A stretch of DNA of 64,000 nucleotides from Salinicola halimionae (GCF_003206065.1 NZ_PZJQ01000005.1:807745-871744); one strand, 5' to 3'; shown: positions 1 through 9,623, numbered from the stretch's first letter. Notes: generated by a model not told the origin, from the letters alone. Numbers and translations: made by a program.

Positions 1-569
1 ATGATCCAGCGCACCAGCCCTGAGACGGCGTCGGACATATCGCCCAGCGCCCGGCGCGTGGTGTCGTTGGCACGGCGCAGCAGTAACCCGAGCCCGACGG
101 CCCACGCCAGAATACCGATGAAGTTGGCTTCGGTCAGGGCGTGCACCGGGTTGTCGACTGCGCTCATGGCCAGGTTGCGCAGTATCTCGATGACACCGGT
201 TGGCGGCGTGCCGTCGGCGCTAGGTGCGTCGAGGATCAGTGTCGTCGGGAACGCGAAGCTGGCGGTCACCGCGACCAGGGCGGCGACCAGCGTGCCGATC
301 AGGTAAAGCATCAGCACGCCGCGAATCTGGGTCGGCTGGCCTCGTTGATGACCGGCGATCGCGGCCATGACCAGCACGAAAACCAGAATCGGGGCCACCG
401 CCTTGAGCGCACCGATGAAGAGTTCGCCCAGAATGGCGACCGATGACGCTATCGAGGGCGCCAGCGAGGCCAGAATCAGCCCTAAGACGATGCCGATCAG
501 GATCTGGGGGATGAGACCGATGCGAAACCGGGATGAAGAGGCGGTGCGGGATTCGGAACTGGCAGACAT
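1..569 (-). CDS. sstT: Serine/threonine:Na+ symporter SstT, N-terminal part (runs off left edge)
   Basis: The minus strand is open from an ATG at 569 to the window edge (about 189 codons) with no stop, so the 3' end is missing. The translation starts MSASSESRTASS, then shows hydrophobic segments and the stretch ALKAVAPILVFVLVMAAIA, which match the start of SstT-type transporters of the dicarboxylate/amino acid:cation symporter family. SstT imports serine and threonine with sodium across the inner membrane. An AAGAGAG Shine-Dalgarno lies just upstream of the ATG. The roughly 240 bases to trkH (570-808) hold no gene and presumably carry this gene's promoter. The family is clear; SstT rather than another family member is judged from similarity alone. 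Confidence 0.82.
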   Translation of the reverse strand, partial: MSASSESRTASSSRFRIGLIPQILIGIVLGLILASLAPSIASSVAILGELFIGALKAVAPILVFVLVMAAIAGHQRGQPTQIRGVLMLYLIGTLVAALVAVTASFAFPTTLILDAPSADGTPPTGVIEILRNLAMSAVDNPVHALTEANFIGILAWAVGLGLLLRRANDTTRRALGDMSDAVSGLVRWI

Positions 570-808
570 GACGCTCTCTTGAGATTGCCGGGTGGCGATG
601 TGATGGCGATGCGACGACGAAGCGGCGCATTCTATCACTGCCATCTATCCCGTACCCGGAAGAAGACCTGTTCGGAGGTTAATCTTTAGTGTCATTCACC
701 AAGTTTTTGGCCGACTGTCGATGGAAATTTCGTCCGACCGCGGCGAACCCAGCGCGAACCATCGTGCCACCGGCGATACGGCGGCGTTCGAAGTGCAACG
801 GTGTCCTC

Positions 809-2257
809 TCAGCGGCGCCAAAAAGCCGGTGTGAACAGCACCAGAATGGTGAAGATCTCCAGTCGACCCAGCATCATCGCCAATACCAGGATCCATTTGG
901 CGATGCTGGGAATGTCGCCGTAATCGGTGGAGACCTTGCCCAGACCCGGCCCGAGGTTATTGAGCGCCGAGCCGATCGCCGACCACGCCGTTACCTGGTC
1001 CAGCCCGGTGGCGAGCAGCGCCAGCAGCATCACCACGAACAGCATCATATAGACCGAGAAAAACCCCCATACAGCCTCGGCGACGCCTTCCGAGATGCGC
1101 ATCTTGCCGACCTTGACGGCGAAGACGGCATTCGGATGGATCAGACGATGAATCTCGCGAATGCCCTGCTTGAGGATCAGCAGAATACGGATCACCTTCA
1201 TGCCGCCCCCCGCCGAGCCGGAACAGGCGCCGACGAAGGCCGCCATGAACAGCATGATCGGTAGCACGCCTGGCCAGAGCGTGAAGTCGGCCACGCTGAA
1301 ACCGGAGGTTGTCGCCACGGAGACCGCTTCGAACAGGCCGTGGCGAATGCCGGTGGCATCGTGATAGGTGCCGGTGGCGAACAGGGTGACGATGGTGATC
1401 GCGACCAGCAGCCCTAGAAAGGTCACGAAAAAGCGGAATTCCGGATCGCGGATGTACTGCAGCAGGCGCCGCTCGCGCCAGACCGCAAAGTGCAGGCCGA
1501 AGCTGACCGAAGAGACGATCATGAAAAATACGCAGATCATCTCGATCGTGGCGCTATCGAAATGCGAGATGCTGGCGTCGTAGGTGGAGAATCCGCCAAC
1601 GGCCACGGTGGCGAAGCTGTGCCCGATGGCATCGAACCAGTTCATCCCCGCGCCCCAGTAGGCCAGCGCGCAGATCACGGTGAGGATCACGTAGATGTAC
1701 CACAGTGCCTTGGCCGTCTCGGTAATTCTGGGGGTCAGCTTGGAATCCTTCAGTGGCCCGGGAATCTCCGTCCGGTAGAGCTGCATGCCGCCGATGCCGA
1801 GCGTCGGCAGAATCGCCACCGCCAGTACCACGATCCCCATGCCGCCCAGCCATTGCAGCTGCTGGCGGTAGAAGCGAATTGAAGCTGGCAGATGGTCGAT
1901 GCCGCTGAGCACCGTGGCGCCGGTCGTGGTGAGCCCCGAGAACGATTCGAACACCGCATCGGTGAACGACATCGAGGGCGCCTCGGAGACCATGAACGGA
2001 ATGGTCCCGAACAGCCCGAGCACGCTCCAGAACAGCACGGTGATGATGAAGCCGTCGCGGGTGCGCAGCTCGCGCTTGGCGCGGCGATTGGGCCAGTAGA
2101 GCAGGGCGCCGGTGACGATCGAGATCACCATGCCGGCGCCGAAGGCGTACCAGTTGCCGTCGTGAAAGATCCGGGCGATGACCATGGGCGGAACCATGGT
2201 CAAGCTGAACACCATCAGCAGCAGCCCGACGATTCGCAGAATCACCAGAAAACTCAA
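809..2257 (-). CDS. trkH: Trk potassium uptake channel subunit TrkH
   Basis: This 482-residue polytopic membrane protein is the K+-translocating subunit of the Trk system. The four P-loops can be followed: TTTGATVLSG (about residue 110), TVAVGGFSTYD, SVATTSGFSVAD and NNLGPGLG, each with the selectivity-filter glycine. The C-terminus LFTPAFWRR is typical. The start is a TTG at 2257 with GGAG nine bases upstream; starting here aligns the protein with E. coli TrkH from its first residues. It lies 73 bases downstream of trkA on the same strand. A trkA-trkH operon is known in Halomonas elongata, where Trk uptake matters for osmoadaptation. TrkH versus the TrkI paralogue cannot be settled from the sequence alone. 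Confidence 0.93.
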   Translation of the reverse strand: MSFLVILRIVGLLLMVFSLTMVPPMVIARIFHDGNWYAFGAGMVISIVTGALLYWPNRRAKRELRTRDGFIITVLFWSVLGLFGTIPFMVSEAPSMSFTDAVFESFSGLTTTGATVLSGIDHLPASIRFYRQQLQWLGGMGIVVLAVAILPTLGIGGMQLYRTEIPGPLKDSKLTPRITETAKALWYIYVILTVICALAYWGAGMNWFDAIGHSFATVAVGGFSTYDASISHFDSATIEMICVFFMIVSSVSFGLHFAVWRERRLLQYIRDPEFRFFVTFLGLLVAITIVTLFATGTYHDATGIRHGLFEAVSVATTSGFSVADFTLWPGVLPIMLFMAAFVGACSGSAGGGMKVIRILLILKQGIREIHRLIHPNAVFAVKVGKMRISEGVAEAVWGFFSVYMMLFVVMLLALLATGLDQVTAWSAIGSALNNLGPGLGKVSTDYGDIPSIAKWILVLAMMLGRLEIFTILVLFTPAFWRR

Positions 2258-2330
2258 GAGGCGGTGCTCCCTGCCGAGCGAAACGGATGGGCGATCGTGA
2301 GAATGGAGGCGGTGGTCGCGGCGTCGAACA

Positions 2331-3704
2331 TCAGAAGAAGGTCAAGCCGACCTGGAACAGCCTTTCGACGTCTCGGATCCGGCGCTTGTCGATAACGAAC
2401 AGGATCAGGTGGTCGCCGGTCTCGATCATGACGTCGTCGTGGGCGATCAGCACTTCCTTGCCGCGCACGATGGCGCCGATGCTGGTGCCGCTGGGCAGGT
2501 CGACTTCACCGATGACGCGCCCGACCACGCGGGAGGAGCGCTTGTCGCCGTGGGCGATCGCCTCGATCGCCTCGGCGGCGCCACGGCGTAGCGAGTGCAC
2601 GTTGACGATATCGCCACGGCGCACGTGGGTGAGCAGGCTGCCGATGGTGGTCTGCTGCGGTGAGATCGCGATATCGATCTCGCCGCCCTGCACCAGGTCC
2701 ACGTAAGCGGCGTTGTTGATCAGGGTCAGCACTTTCTTGGCGCCGAGACGTTTGGCGAGCATCGACGACATGATGTTGACCTCGTCGTCATTGGTCAGCG
2801 CGCAGTAGATATCGCAGTCCTCGATGTTCTCTTCGAGCATTAGCCGCTTGCTGGTGGCACTGCCGTGCAGCACCACGGTACGGTCGAGCTTTTCGGAAAG
2901 CGCGCCGCAGCGGGTGAGGTCATGCTCGATGATCTTGACCTGATGCTTGTGCTCCAGAGTCTCGGCCAGGCGTTCGCCGATATTCCCGCCCCCGGCGATC
3001 AATACGCGGCGGAAGTCGCGGTCGACCTTGCGTAGTTCGCCCATCACGGTGCGGATATCGCGGCGCGCGGCGATGAAGAACACCTCGTCGTCGGCCTCGA
3101 TCACGGTGTCGCCGGTGGGGATGATTGGCCGGTCGCGGCGGTAGATGGCCGCCACGCGGGTGTCGATGTTCGGCATGTGTCGGCGCAGAAACCCCAGCTC
3201 CTGACCCACCAGCGGGCCGCCGTAATAGGCCTTGACCGCCACCAGCTGGACCAGGCCGCCGGCGAAATCGAGAACCTGTAATGCACCGGGATACTCGATC
3301 AGGCGGCGAATATGGTCGGTCACGACCTGCTCGGGACTGATCAGGACGTCCACGGGAATGGCGTCGTTGGAGAACAGACTCTTGCGGGTCAGGTAGGCGG
3401 TCGAGCGGACGCGCCCGATCTTGGTCGGCGTGCGGAACAACGTGTGCGCGACCTGACAGGCGATCATGTTGATCTCGTCGGAGCTGGTCACCGCAATCAG
3501 CATGTCGGCATCTTCACCGCCGGCCTGGCGCAGAATATTGGGGTAGGACGCCGTACCGATGACCGTGCGGATATCGAGCCGGTTCTGCAGTTCGCGCAGC
3601 CGCTCTTCGTTGATATCGACGACGGTAATGTCGTTCTCTTCGTGGGCCAGGTGTTCGGCCAATGTGCCGCCGACCTGACCGGCACCCAGAATGATAATTT
3701 TCAT
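2331..3704 (-). CDS. trkA: Trk system NAD-binding regulatory subunit TrkA
   Basis: This 457-residue cytosolic protein gates Trk potassium uptake. It has two tandem RCK modules. The first Rossmann nucleotide-binding motif is [14 protein letters not shown] at residues 7-20; the second is [15 protein letters not shown] near residue 240. Each is followed by a TrkA_C region. Length matches E. coli TrkA (458). It is encoded just upstream of trkH and downstream of the rsmB-fmt-def group, the order seen in many gammaproteobacteria. The start is an ATG at 3704. Confidence 0.96.
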   Translation of the reverse strand: MKIIILGAGQVGGTLAEHLAHEENDITVVDINEERLRELQNRLDIRTVIGTASYPNILRQAGGEDADMLIAVTSSDEINMIACQVAHTLFRTPTKIGRVRSTAYLTRKSLFSNDAIPVDVLISPEQVVTDHIRRLIEYPGALQVLDFAGGLVQLVAVKAYYGGPLVGQELGFLRRHMPNIDTRVAAIYRRDRPIIPTGDTVIEADDEVFFIAARRDIRTVMGELRKVDRDFRRVLIAGGGNIGERLAETLEHKHQVKIIEHDLTRCGALSEKLDRTVVLHGSATSKRLMLEENIEDCDIYCALTNDDEVNIMSSMLAKRLGAKKVLTLINNAAYVDLVQGGEIDIAISPQQTTIGSLLTHVRRGDIVNVHSLRRGAAEAIEAIAHGDKRSSRVVGRVIGEVDLPSGTSIGAIVRGKEVLIAHDDVMIETGDHLILFVIDKRRIRDVERLFQVGLTFF

Positions 3705-3847
3705 GCCAAACCTTCACGGAAGCACGGCGGGCCGCCTGTCAGTTTACCGGCGCAGGAGCAGCGAGATCATACCGTCCGGCGCCGAAATCAGCGCGTAGCA
3801 TAACGAGCCGACAGGCTGAATGACAGGACCGTGATCGACAACGCGTC

Positions 3848-3869
3848 GGCGGGACGAAACCGTCCCGCC
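3848..3869 (-). terminator. Strong hairpin 3' of dodecin
   Basis: A perfect 9-bp stem, GGCGGGACG with CGTCCCGCC around an AAAC loop, begins about a dozen bases past the dodecin stop codon on the minus strand. No clear T-run follows, so it may act as an mRNA-stabilising or weak terminator structure rather than a classical intrinsic terminator. Confidence 0.45.
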
Positions 3870-3881
3870 AAGCGGCATGGC

Positions 3882-4088
3882 TCAATCCATCGTGATGCCG
3901 ACCTTGATGGTGACCTGCCAGTGGGAAAGCTTGTTGTCCTCCAGGTGGCCGCGGGTTTCGATGACCTCGAACCAGCGCATGCCGTGCAGTGTTTTGCTGG
4001 CCTTCTGCAGGGCGTTCTGCACGGCATCCTCGATGCCGGTGGGTGAAGAACCGGTCAGTTCGATCTGCTTGTAGACGTGGTCGCTCAT
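3882..4088 (-). CDS. Dodecin, flavin-binding dodecamer
   Basis: This is a 68-residue small protein. It shows the dodecin signature: N-terminal [15 protein letters not shown], the helix [16 protein letters not shown], then [12 protein letters not shown] and the strand [10 protein letters not shown]39 in the RWFEV motif is the flavin-stacking tryptophan position. Dodecins form hollow cytosolic dodecamers that bind FMN, riboflavin or degradation products and are thought to buffer free flavin. AAGGAG lies eight bases before the ATG. It follows the nicotinamidase gene by 94 bases on the same strand, so co-transcription is possible. Confidence 0.92.
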   Translation of the reverse strand: MSDHVYKQIELTGSSPTGIEDAVQNALQKASKTLHGMRWFEVIETRGHLEDNKLSHWQVTIKVGITMD

Positions 4089-4183
4089 GTGATGCTCCTT
4101 GCGTGGGTGAACGTGGTTGATGAACGTGGTCGGTGAAAACGCGTGGGTGACAGAGCGCCTGCGTCCTGCGAGGCGCTGAGAAC

Positions 4184-4894
4184 TCAGGTGTCGACGATGA
4201 CGACACCCAGCTCCGAAAGTCGCTGACGCGTGATGTCATCGGTCTCGAAGGTGACCGGGCGCGTCAACGACCAGAGAAAGTGCGTGTTGAACCCCGCCGC
4301 CACGGCGTCCTCTGCGGTCCACCGCACGCAGACATCGCGAGCCAGGCCGCAGACATAGACGTCGGTGACGCGCCGGTCGCGCAGCCAGCCGGCGAGCCCG
4401 GTGGCGGGGCGATGGCCGTCGGGGCCATGATTGTTGCGAAAGGCACTGTAGGAGTCGATGCCGGGATCGGTGCCCTTGCGAATGATCGCGTCGCAGTACG
4501 ACCAGTCGATGGCCGGGTGCAGCGCCGCCCCTTCGGTGCGCTGAATACAGTGATTGGGCCACAGGGTCTGGGGGTGGCCATAGAGCTCTAGCGACTCGAA
4601 GGGTTGATGCGGCGGGTGCTTGGAGGCAAACGACACATGTCCGGCCGGGTGCCAGTCCTGAGTTGCCACGACATGTCCGAAGGCGTGCTGGGCCAACAGC
4701 CATTCGAGTCCCAGAAGAATTTCGTCGCCCTCGGCACAAGCCAAGGCGCCGCCGGGCATGAAGTCCGGCTGAACGTCGACGATGATCAGGGCGCTATGTG
4801 GAGAGACGCCGCCGAGTGCCAGCCCGGCGGGCTGCGTCTCGGTGCGCTGCTTGGTATTGAGAACGTCCGTCTCGAGAACCTCGTTGTCAGGCAC
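4184..4894 (-). CDS. pncA: Nicotinamidase (cysteine hydrolase, isochorismatase fold)
   Basis: This 236-residue enzyme is predicted to hydrolyse nicotinamide to nicotinate for NAD+ salvage. The triad is visible: D40 in [10 protein letters not shown]140 in IRKGTD and C189 in LARDVCVRW. The metal-site residues D80, H82 and H86 sit in TQDWHPAGH. The cis-peptide region CGLARDVC is typical of bacterial PncA. The start is a GTG at 4894 preceded by AGGAAG; this leaves an N-terminal extension of roughly 30 residues before the conserved core, longer than usual, and no better internal start was found. It lies upstream of dodecin. Confidence 0.88.
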   Translation of the reverse strand: MPDNEVLETDVLNTKQRTETQPAGLALGGVSPHSALIIVDVQPDFMPGGALACAEGDEILLGLEWLLAQHAFGHVVATQDWHPAGHVSFASKHPPHQPFESLELYGHPQTLWPNHCIQRTEGAALHPAIDWSYCDAIIRKGTDPGIDSYSAFRNNHGPDGHRPATGLAGWLRDRRVTDVYVCGLARDVCVRWTAEDAVAAGFNTHFLWSLTRPVTFETDDITRQRLSELGVVIVDT

Positions 4895-5053
4895 GGCCGA
4901 CGCTTCCTGAGTGGCGAATTCCCTTTCAGTATCGAAGGCGGATGAGCATGTCGCAAGCGGGAGGCGGGGGACAGGGGTTCGGGGCAGCGAGCTACCCCGA
5001 TGAGGAAGTCACGACGTCGCTCGATCCGGCGCGCTTGGCCGGGAGCGCTTGAA

Positions 5054-6382
5054 TCAGGCTCGCTTGATCAGGCGGGCGTAGAAAAAGCCATCGTGGCCAG
5101 CTTGCGCCGGCATCAGTTGTTGCCCCTGGCCGGCGGGACGACCCCAGCTCAGATCGCTCGGGGTATCGGCGACGGCATCCGGTGTGCGGGCCAGAAAACG
5201 CTCGATCTGGGTCGCATTTTCCGCCGGCAGCACCGAACAGGTGGCATAAAGCAACGTGCCGCCCGGTGCGAGCTTGCTCCACAGCGTGTCGAGCAGGCGT
5301 GACTGCAGCGCGGCGAGCTCGGCCACGTCGCTGTGACGTCGCGCGAGCTTGATGTCGGGATGTCGGCGAATGACGCCGGTACCCGAGCAGGGCGCGTCGA
5401 GCAGAATCGCATCGAAGGGCTCGCCATTCCACCAGCTGTCGTCGGCACTCGCAGCGCTGGCATCCGCGGCATGCAGTGTGGCGTCCAGATGCAGGCGCTG
5501 CAGCGTCGTCGCGACGCGTTTGAGGCGAGTGGCGTCGACATCCAGTGCCGTGAGCTTGACGTCGAAGCGTTCCAGCAGGTGGGCCGTCTTGCCGCCGGGG
5601 GCACTGCAGGCATCGAGTACGCGCTTGTCGTTGCCATCCGTCAGCACCGCTGACAGCAGCTCGGCGCAGAGCTGAGCGGATTCATCCTGAACGCTGATGT
5701 CGCCCTCGGCGAAACCGGGGAGCTGAGAGACGTCGCAGGGGCTTTCCAGTTGGATGCCATCCTCGGCGATCGCGCAGGGCGATGCCGATAATCCGGCGGT
5801 CGCAAGATGCTGGAGATAGTCCTCGCGGGTGACGCGGCGGCGATTGACGCGAAGGGTCATCGGCCCCGGTTCGTTATTGGCCTCGCAGATCGCCCGCCAA
5901 TCGTCCGGCCAGGCGTCGCGAAACTCCAGCAGCAGCCAGGCAGGATGCCACAGCGCCACCGGCGCTTCGCGGTCGACCTTGGCTTGCAGGGCTACCGATT
6001 CGCGTTGAAAGCGACGCAGACAGCCGTTGAGCACCTTCGTCGCCCACCCCTTGCCGAAGGCGCGAGCCGCACCGGCGGTTTCACTGACGGCGGCGTGGGG
6101 CGGCACGCGCATGTGCAAAATCTGATACAGGCCGATGAGCAGCAGCGCCTGAATGTCGGTGTCGCGCGCTTTCAGCGGCTCGCGCAGCAATTGGCTGGCG
6201 AGGGCTTCCAGGCGCGGGTGCGTGCGGCACACGCCGAAGCACAACGCCTTGACGAAGCCGCGATCGCGCTCCTTGATCACGCTGGAGGCCAGATCGGCGT
6301 CCAGGCCCGATAGCGAGCCCTTGCCGTTCAATACCGGCACCAGCAGTTGCGCGGCAAACGCGCGGGTATCGCCAGAATTCAT
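5054..6382 (-). CDS. rsmB: 16S rRNA m5C967 methyltransferase RsmB
   Basis: This enzyme uses SAM to methylate C967 of 16S rRNA. The N-terminal NusB-like RNA-binding domain (about 1-140) is followed by a Rossmann methyltransferase domain with VLDACSAPGGKTAHLL (SAM motif I), LLDAPCSGTGVIRRHPD (motif IV with catalytic cysteine) and YATCSVLPAEN (motif VI with the second cysteine). The start is the ATG at 6382, which overlaps the fmt stop as ATGA and gives 442 residues (E. coli 429). The longer upstream reading frame would run inside fmt and is not needed. Confidence 0.95.
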   Translation of the reverse strand: MNSGDTRAFAAQLLVPVLNGKGSLSGLDADLASSVIKERDRGFVKALCFGVCRTHPRLEALASQLLREPLKARDTDIQALLLIGLYQILHMRVPPHAAVSETAGAARAFGKGWATKVLNGCLRRFQRESVALQAKVDREAPVALWHPAWLLLEFRDAWPDDWRAICEANNEPGPMTLRVNRRRVTREDYLQHLATAGLSASPCAIAEDGIQLESPCDVSQLPGFAEGDISVQDESAQLCAELLSAVLTDGNDKRVLDACSAPGGKTAHLLERFDVKLTALDVDATRLKRVATTLQRLHLDATLHAADASAASADDSWWNGEPFDAILLDAPCSGTGVIRRHPDIKLARRHSDVAELAALQSRLLDTLWSKLAPGGTLLYATCSVLPAENATQIERFLARTPDAVADTPSDLSWGRPAGQGQQLMPAQAGHDGFFYARLIKRA

Positions 6383-7476
6383 TGGGGGGCTTCCTTGGAT
6401 GACGGATCGAGTGGCTGACCGAGGCCTTGGCCGGAGACCCGGCCGAAACACTGGCCGGGGGCGAGACGGGAATGATTGGCGTTGAGCAGATCGCGCGCCG
6501 CCAGCGGCTTGCCGCCGGGCATTTGCAACTGGCTCACTCGCAGAACCTCGCGGCCATTGTTGCCGCAGGCGATCCGCAGAGCATCCGCCGCGGGTTCGAG
6601 CAGCGTCCCGGGCTCGACGTTCTGCTCTCCGAGTTCAAGGCTGTCGAGTTCAGGATCGTCGAGTTCAGGACCGTCGAGTTCAGGACCACCGAGTTCGGTT
6701 TCCGGTGTCGCGAACCACAGCCTCAGAGTTTCGCCATCGAGTCGCGTCCAGGCCACCGGCCAGGGGTTGAAGGCACGAATCCGCCGAGACAGCGTCGACG
6801 CCGATTGGCTGAAGTCGAGCTCCGCTTCCGGTTTGGAGAGTTTGCTGGCGTAGGTAACACCGTCTTCGGGCTGGGCGGTTTCGCTCAGGCCCGATTCCGC
6901 CAGTGCCTCGAGGCCTTCGATCAGGGTCTGGCCGCCCAATTCGGCGAGGCGGTCGTGCAGATCGCCGCCGGTCGTGGTGTCATCGATCGGAGTGCGCTTG
7001 ATCAGCAGCATGGCGCCGGTATCGAGGCCGGCATCCATCTGCATCAGGGTGATACCGCTCTCGGTGTCGCCCGCCTCGATGGCACGCTGGATCGGCGCCG
7101 CGCCTCGCCAGCGTGGCAATAGCGAGGCGTGCACGTTGAGGCAGCCCAGGCGTGGAATGTCAAGCACGGCTTGCGGCAGCAGCAGGCCGTACGCAACGAC
7201 GATCATCACGTCGGCATCGAATTCGGCCAGCCGACGCTGAGCGTCTTCGTTCTTGAGGCTGATCGGCGTTTCCACCGGCAGGCCATGCTCGAGCGCCAGT
7301 CTTTTGACCGGGCTGGGTGTGAGCTTGCGGCCTCGACCGGCCGGCCGGTCCGGCTGCGTATAGACGCCGACGATCTGGTGACGTGAGGCGAGCAGGGCCT
7401 TTAGGCTCTCGGCGGCAAAGTCGGGCGTGCCGGCGAAGAGGACACGCAGCGATTGCCCTTCAGAACGGTGACTCAT
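6379..7476 (-). CDS. fmt: Methionyl-tRNA formyltransferase with a repeat insertion
   Basis: Fmt transfers a formyl group from 10-formyl-THF to Met-tRNAfMet. The N-terminal catalytic domain contains GTPDFAAESLKALL near the start, NVHASLLPRWRGAAPIQRAI with the catalytic HxSLLP region, and LMQMDAGLDTGAML. At 365 residues it is about 50 longer than E. coli Fmt (315). The excess is mostly an acidic, repetitive loop (PELDGPELDDPELDSLELG) inside the C-terminal tRNA-contacting domain, encoded by 15-bp repeats at 6631-6690. The ATGA overlap with rsmB implies translational coupling. def is upstream but is separated by a hairpin. Confidence 0.95.
   Translation of the reverse strand: MSHRSEGQSLRVLFAGTPDFAAESLKALLASRHQIVGVYTQPDRPAGRGRKLTPSPVKRLALEHGLPVETPISLKNEDAQRRLAEFDADVMIVVAYGLLLPQAVLDIPRLGCLNVHASLLPRWRGAAPIQRAIEAGDTESGITLMQMDAGLDTGAMLLIKRTPIDDTTTGGDLHDRLAELGGQTLIEGLEALAESGLSETAQPEDGVTYASKLSKPEAELDFSQSASTLSRRIRAFNPWPVAWTRLDGETLRLWFATPETELGGPELDGPELDDPELDSLELGEQNVEPGTLLEPAADALRIACGNNGREVLRVSQLQMPGGKPLAARDLLNANHSRLAPGQCFGRVSGQGLGQPLDPSSKEAPQ
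6631..6690 (-). repeat. 15-bp tandem repeat, four copies, inside fmt
   Basis: Four consecutive 15-base units related to GAGTTCAGGACCGTC (plus-strand reading) start at 6631, 6646, 6661 and 6676, and a partial fifth follows at 6691. On the coding strand they encode copies of a PELD-type pentapeptide. The unit is a multiple of three, so the fmt frame is kept. Confidence 0.9.
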
Positions 7477-7505
7477 TCGGCGCTTTTCCTGAAGATGAAT
7501 GATGC

Positions 7506-7559
7506 CTGCAAAGACGGTAGCTTCTGCAAAGACAGTGGTTCCTGTGAAGAGTGGTGACC
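7506..7559. repeat. 18-bp degenerate tandem repeat between def and fmt
   Basis: Three successive 18-base units beginning CTGCAAAGAC, CTGCAAAGAC and CTGTGAAGAG occupy most of the def-fmt gap. They are not in a convincing reading frame. Confidence 0.7.
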
Positions 7560-7579
7560 CCTGCGCATGAAATGACGAA

Positions 7580-7607
7580 AGGCCGGCGTCACGGGGACGG
7601 CCGGCCT
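7580..7607 (-). terminator. Hairpin downstream of def
   Basis: AGGCCGGC and GCCGGCCT form a perfect 8-bp stem with a 12-base loop, 32 bases past the def stop; on the minus strand the stem is followed by TTTC. It may terminate or attenuate transcription between def and fmt, which are usually tightly linked. Confidence 0.5.
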
Positions 7608-7638
7608 CTGGGCGGCAGGATCACGACCTGACCGACGG

Positions 7639-8145
7639 CTAGGCGTCCTGCTTCAGCCGCTTCTGCATCTTCTTGAGAATCCGATCGCGCTTGAGCGGGG
7701 ACAGATAGTCGACGAACAGCACGCCTTCGAGATGATCGCACTCGTGCTGGATGCAGTGTGCCAACAGGCCATCGGCGTCCAGTTCGTAGGCGTTGCCGTC
7801 GCGATCGGTGGCCTTGAGATGAACGCGCAGCGCGCGCGGCACCTCGGCGTAGTAATCGGGAATCGACAGGCAGCCTTCCTGCAGCGGTTCGCGCTCGTCG
7901 TCCAGCGGCTCGTAGCTCGGGTTGATCAGCACCAGCGGGCCGTTACGGTCGTCGCTGACATCCATGACGATCACGCGCTGATGAACGTCTACCTGGGTCG
8001 CGGCCAGGCCGATACCGGAGGCGTCGTACATGGTTTCGATCATGTCGTCGACGAGCGCACGGCTCTTGTCGTCGACCTGAGCGACCGCCACCGCCTTGGT
8101 GCGAAGACGCGGATCGGGATACTGAAGAATGGTTCTGATAGCCAT
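7639..8145 (-). CDS. def: Peptide deformylase
   Basis: Def removes the N-formyl group from nascent proteins using a bound Fe2+ or similar metal. All three motifs are visible: [17 protein letters not shown] with the metal-binding cysteine, and HECDHLEG with the HExxH histidines and catalytic glutamate. The chosen start (ATG at 8145, [14 protein letters not shown]) aligns with the family and gives 168 residues; an in-frame ATG at 8169 would add eight unconserved residues. It heads the def-fmt-rsmB-trkA group and is divergent from the LysM gene. Confidence 0.96.
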   Translation of the reverse strand: MAIRTILQYPDPRLRTKAVAVAQVDDKSRALVDDMIETMYDASGIGLAATQVDVHQRVIVMDVSDDRNGPLVLINPSYEPLDDEREPLQEGCLSIPDYYAEVPRALRVHLKATDRDGNAYELDADGLLAHCIQHECDHLEGVLFVDYLSPLKRDRILKKMQKRLKQDA

Positions 8146-8386
8146 ATTCGTTTGCGTGCCTATCGGCATGAGTGACGTGTATTGCCTATTGTAGAGCGCC
8201 AGCGCCGACGGGGGAACCGCTGGGACGTCTCGACGCCTTGCCCGGCGGGTGGGGAATGTCTCTCATCTCCGGGTCCGTCCTGTGTCTTGTCCTCAAGTCC
8301 GCCTGGCTCTCATCCTCAAGTCCGCCTCTCGGGCGCCGATCTATACGGGAAGACGTCGGCGTTCATCTCGGGGGAAGACTACAGCA

Positions 8387-9574
8387 ATGATCAGTGTGCA
8401 GGGTTGGCGGGCGCGTCGTTGCCGCTCGGTGGCGGGGCGTTGGCTGCTGGCCGCGGCTCTGGGTATGGCGGCGCTGCCGGCATCGGTCTGGGCTCAGTCC
8501 GAGTCGCTCTCGCTCAGGGCCGATGCGCCGGCCAGCTACACGGTTCGTGAAGGCGATACGCTGTGGGGAATCGCCGCGCGCTTTCTCGACGCACCATGGC
8601 AATGGCAGCAACTGTGGCAGCGTAATCCGCAGTTGGCTTCGCCGCGGAAGCTCTATCCCGGAGACGTGATCCGTCTGGGAGCGGACGCAGGCGCGCCGCG
8701 CCTTTCGCTGGAGCGCGGTCGCGGACAACCGGTACGCCTTTCCCCCGGAGTGCGCCGCGCACCGGCGCGGGACGCGGTGCCCGGTTTGCCGCTGGATCGA
8801 ATCAAGGTTTTTCTCGACGCCTACCAGATCGTCGATCCTGGCGTTCTCGACGACGCGCCGACGGTCGTTGCCGGACAGTCCCAGCGGCTGCTGAGCGGCG
8901 CCGGCGATAGGCTTTATGCCCATGGTGATCTGCCAGCGGCGGGGGCCACGCTGGGTGTGTATCGGCCGGGAACGGATTATCGTACGCCGTTGCCGACCGG
9001 CCAGCCTCGACAAGCCGCCCAGCAAGCGACCGACCAGACGACGCCCGGTCAAGAAACATTGGAAATGACATCTCGGGGTCTGGAGCTTCAGCGGCTCGGC
9101 CACGTGAAGGTGATTCGCAACGTGGATGGCGTCGGCGAGCTCCAGGTGCTGGATGCGGTGCAGGAGATCCGCAATGGCGATTATCTACTGGCGCTGGACG
9201 AAGGCGGAATCGCGACCCAGTTCCAACCGCGTGCCCCGGAGACGCCAGTGGTCGCGACCATCCTTGCAGTGCCTGCTGGCGTTCGCTTCATCGGTCGCTA
9301 TGACGTCGTGGCGATCGACCGGGGGCGCGCGGATGGCCTCGAAACGGGGCACGTGCTGCAGGTCATGCGCCAGGGCGAGCGTGTGCGTGACGACACTCGT
9401 GATGCCTGGGTCACGTTACCGGATACCGAAGCGGGCGCGGTGATGGTGTTTCGCGTCTTCGATCACCTCAGTTATGCCTTGGTGATGCGGGCTTCTCAGC
9501 CACTGGCGGTGGGGGACCGGCTGGTAGTGCCGCGCGATCTGCGTGAAACGGTGGCGAGTGGAGGCGCTTTTTGA
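8387..9574 (+). CDS. LysM peptidoglycan-binding secreted protein
   Basis: This protein is 395 residues from the ATG at 8387, which has GGGGAAG eight bases upstream; an earlier in-frame start would add 46 basic, unconserved residues. A signal peptide with a hydrophobic core (WLLAAALGMAALPASVWAQ) is followed by a LysM domain, YTVREGDTLWGIAARFL to LYPGDVIRL. The rest resembles the conserved C-terminal part of the LysM proteins that lie beside dprA in Pseudomonas and Halomonas. It is probably periplasmic and binds peptidoglycan. The exact role is unknown. dprA follows after 49 bases. Confidence 0.85.
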   Translation: MISVQGWRARRCRSVAGRWLLAAALGMAALPASVWAQSESLSLRADAPASYTVREGDTLWGIAARFLDAPWQWQQLWQRNPQLASPRKLYPGDVIRLGADAGAPRLSLERGRGQPVRLSPGVRRAPARDAVPGLPLDRIKVFLDAYQIVDPGVLDDAPTVVAGQSQRLLSGAGDRLYAHGDLPAAGATLGVYRPGTDYRTPLPTGQPRQAAQQATDQTTPGQETLEMTSRGLELQRLGHVKVIRNVDGVGELQVLDAVQEIRNGDYLLALDEGGIATQFQPRAPETPVVATILAVPAGVRFIGRYDVVAIDRGRADGLETGHVLQVMRQGERVRDDTRDAWVTLPDTEAGAVMVFRVFDHLSYALVMRASQPLAVGDRLVVPRDLRETVASGGAF

Positions 9575-9623
9575 CCACCAAGGCTGCGCAGAGGCTCGGT
9601 GCCACCATCGGCGAGTATCGGCC

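Noticed and set aside
220..630. A 136-codon minus-strand frame near the left edge
   Set aside because: It overlaps the SstT frame, which has family similarity and a Shine-Dalgarno; this frame is Arg/Pro-rich shadow sequence.
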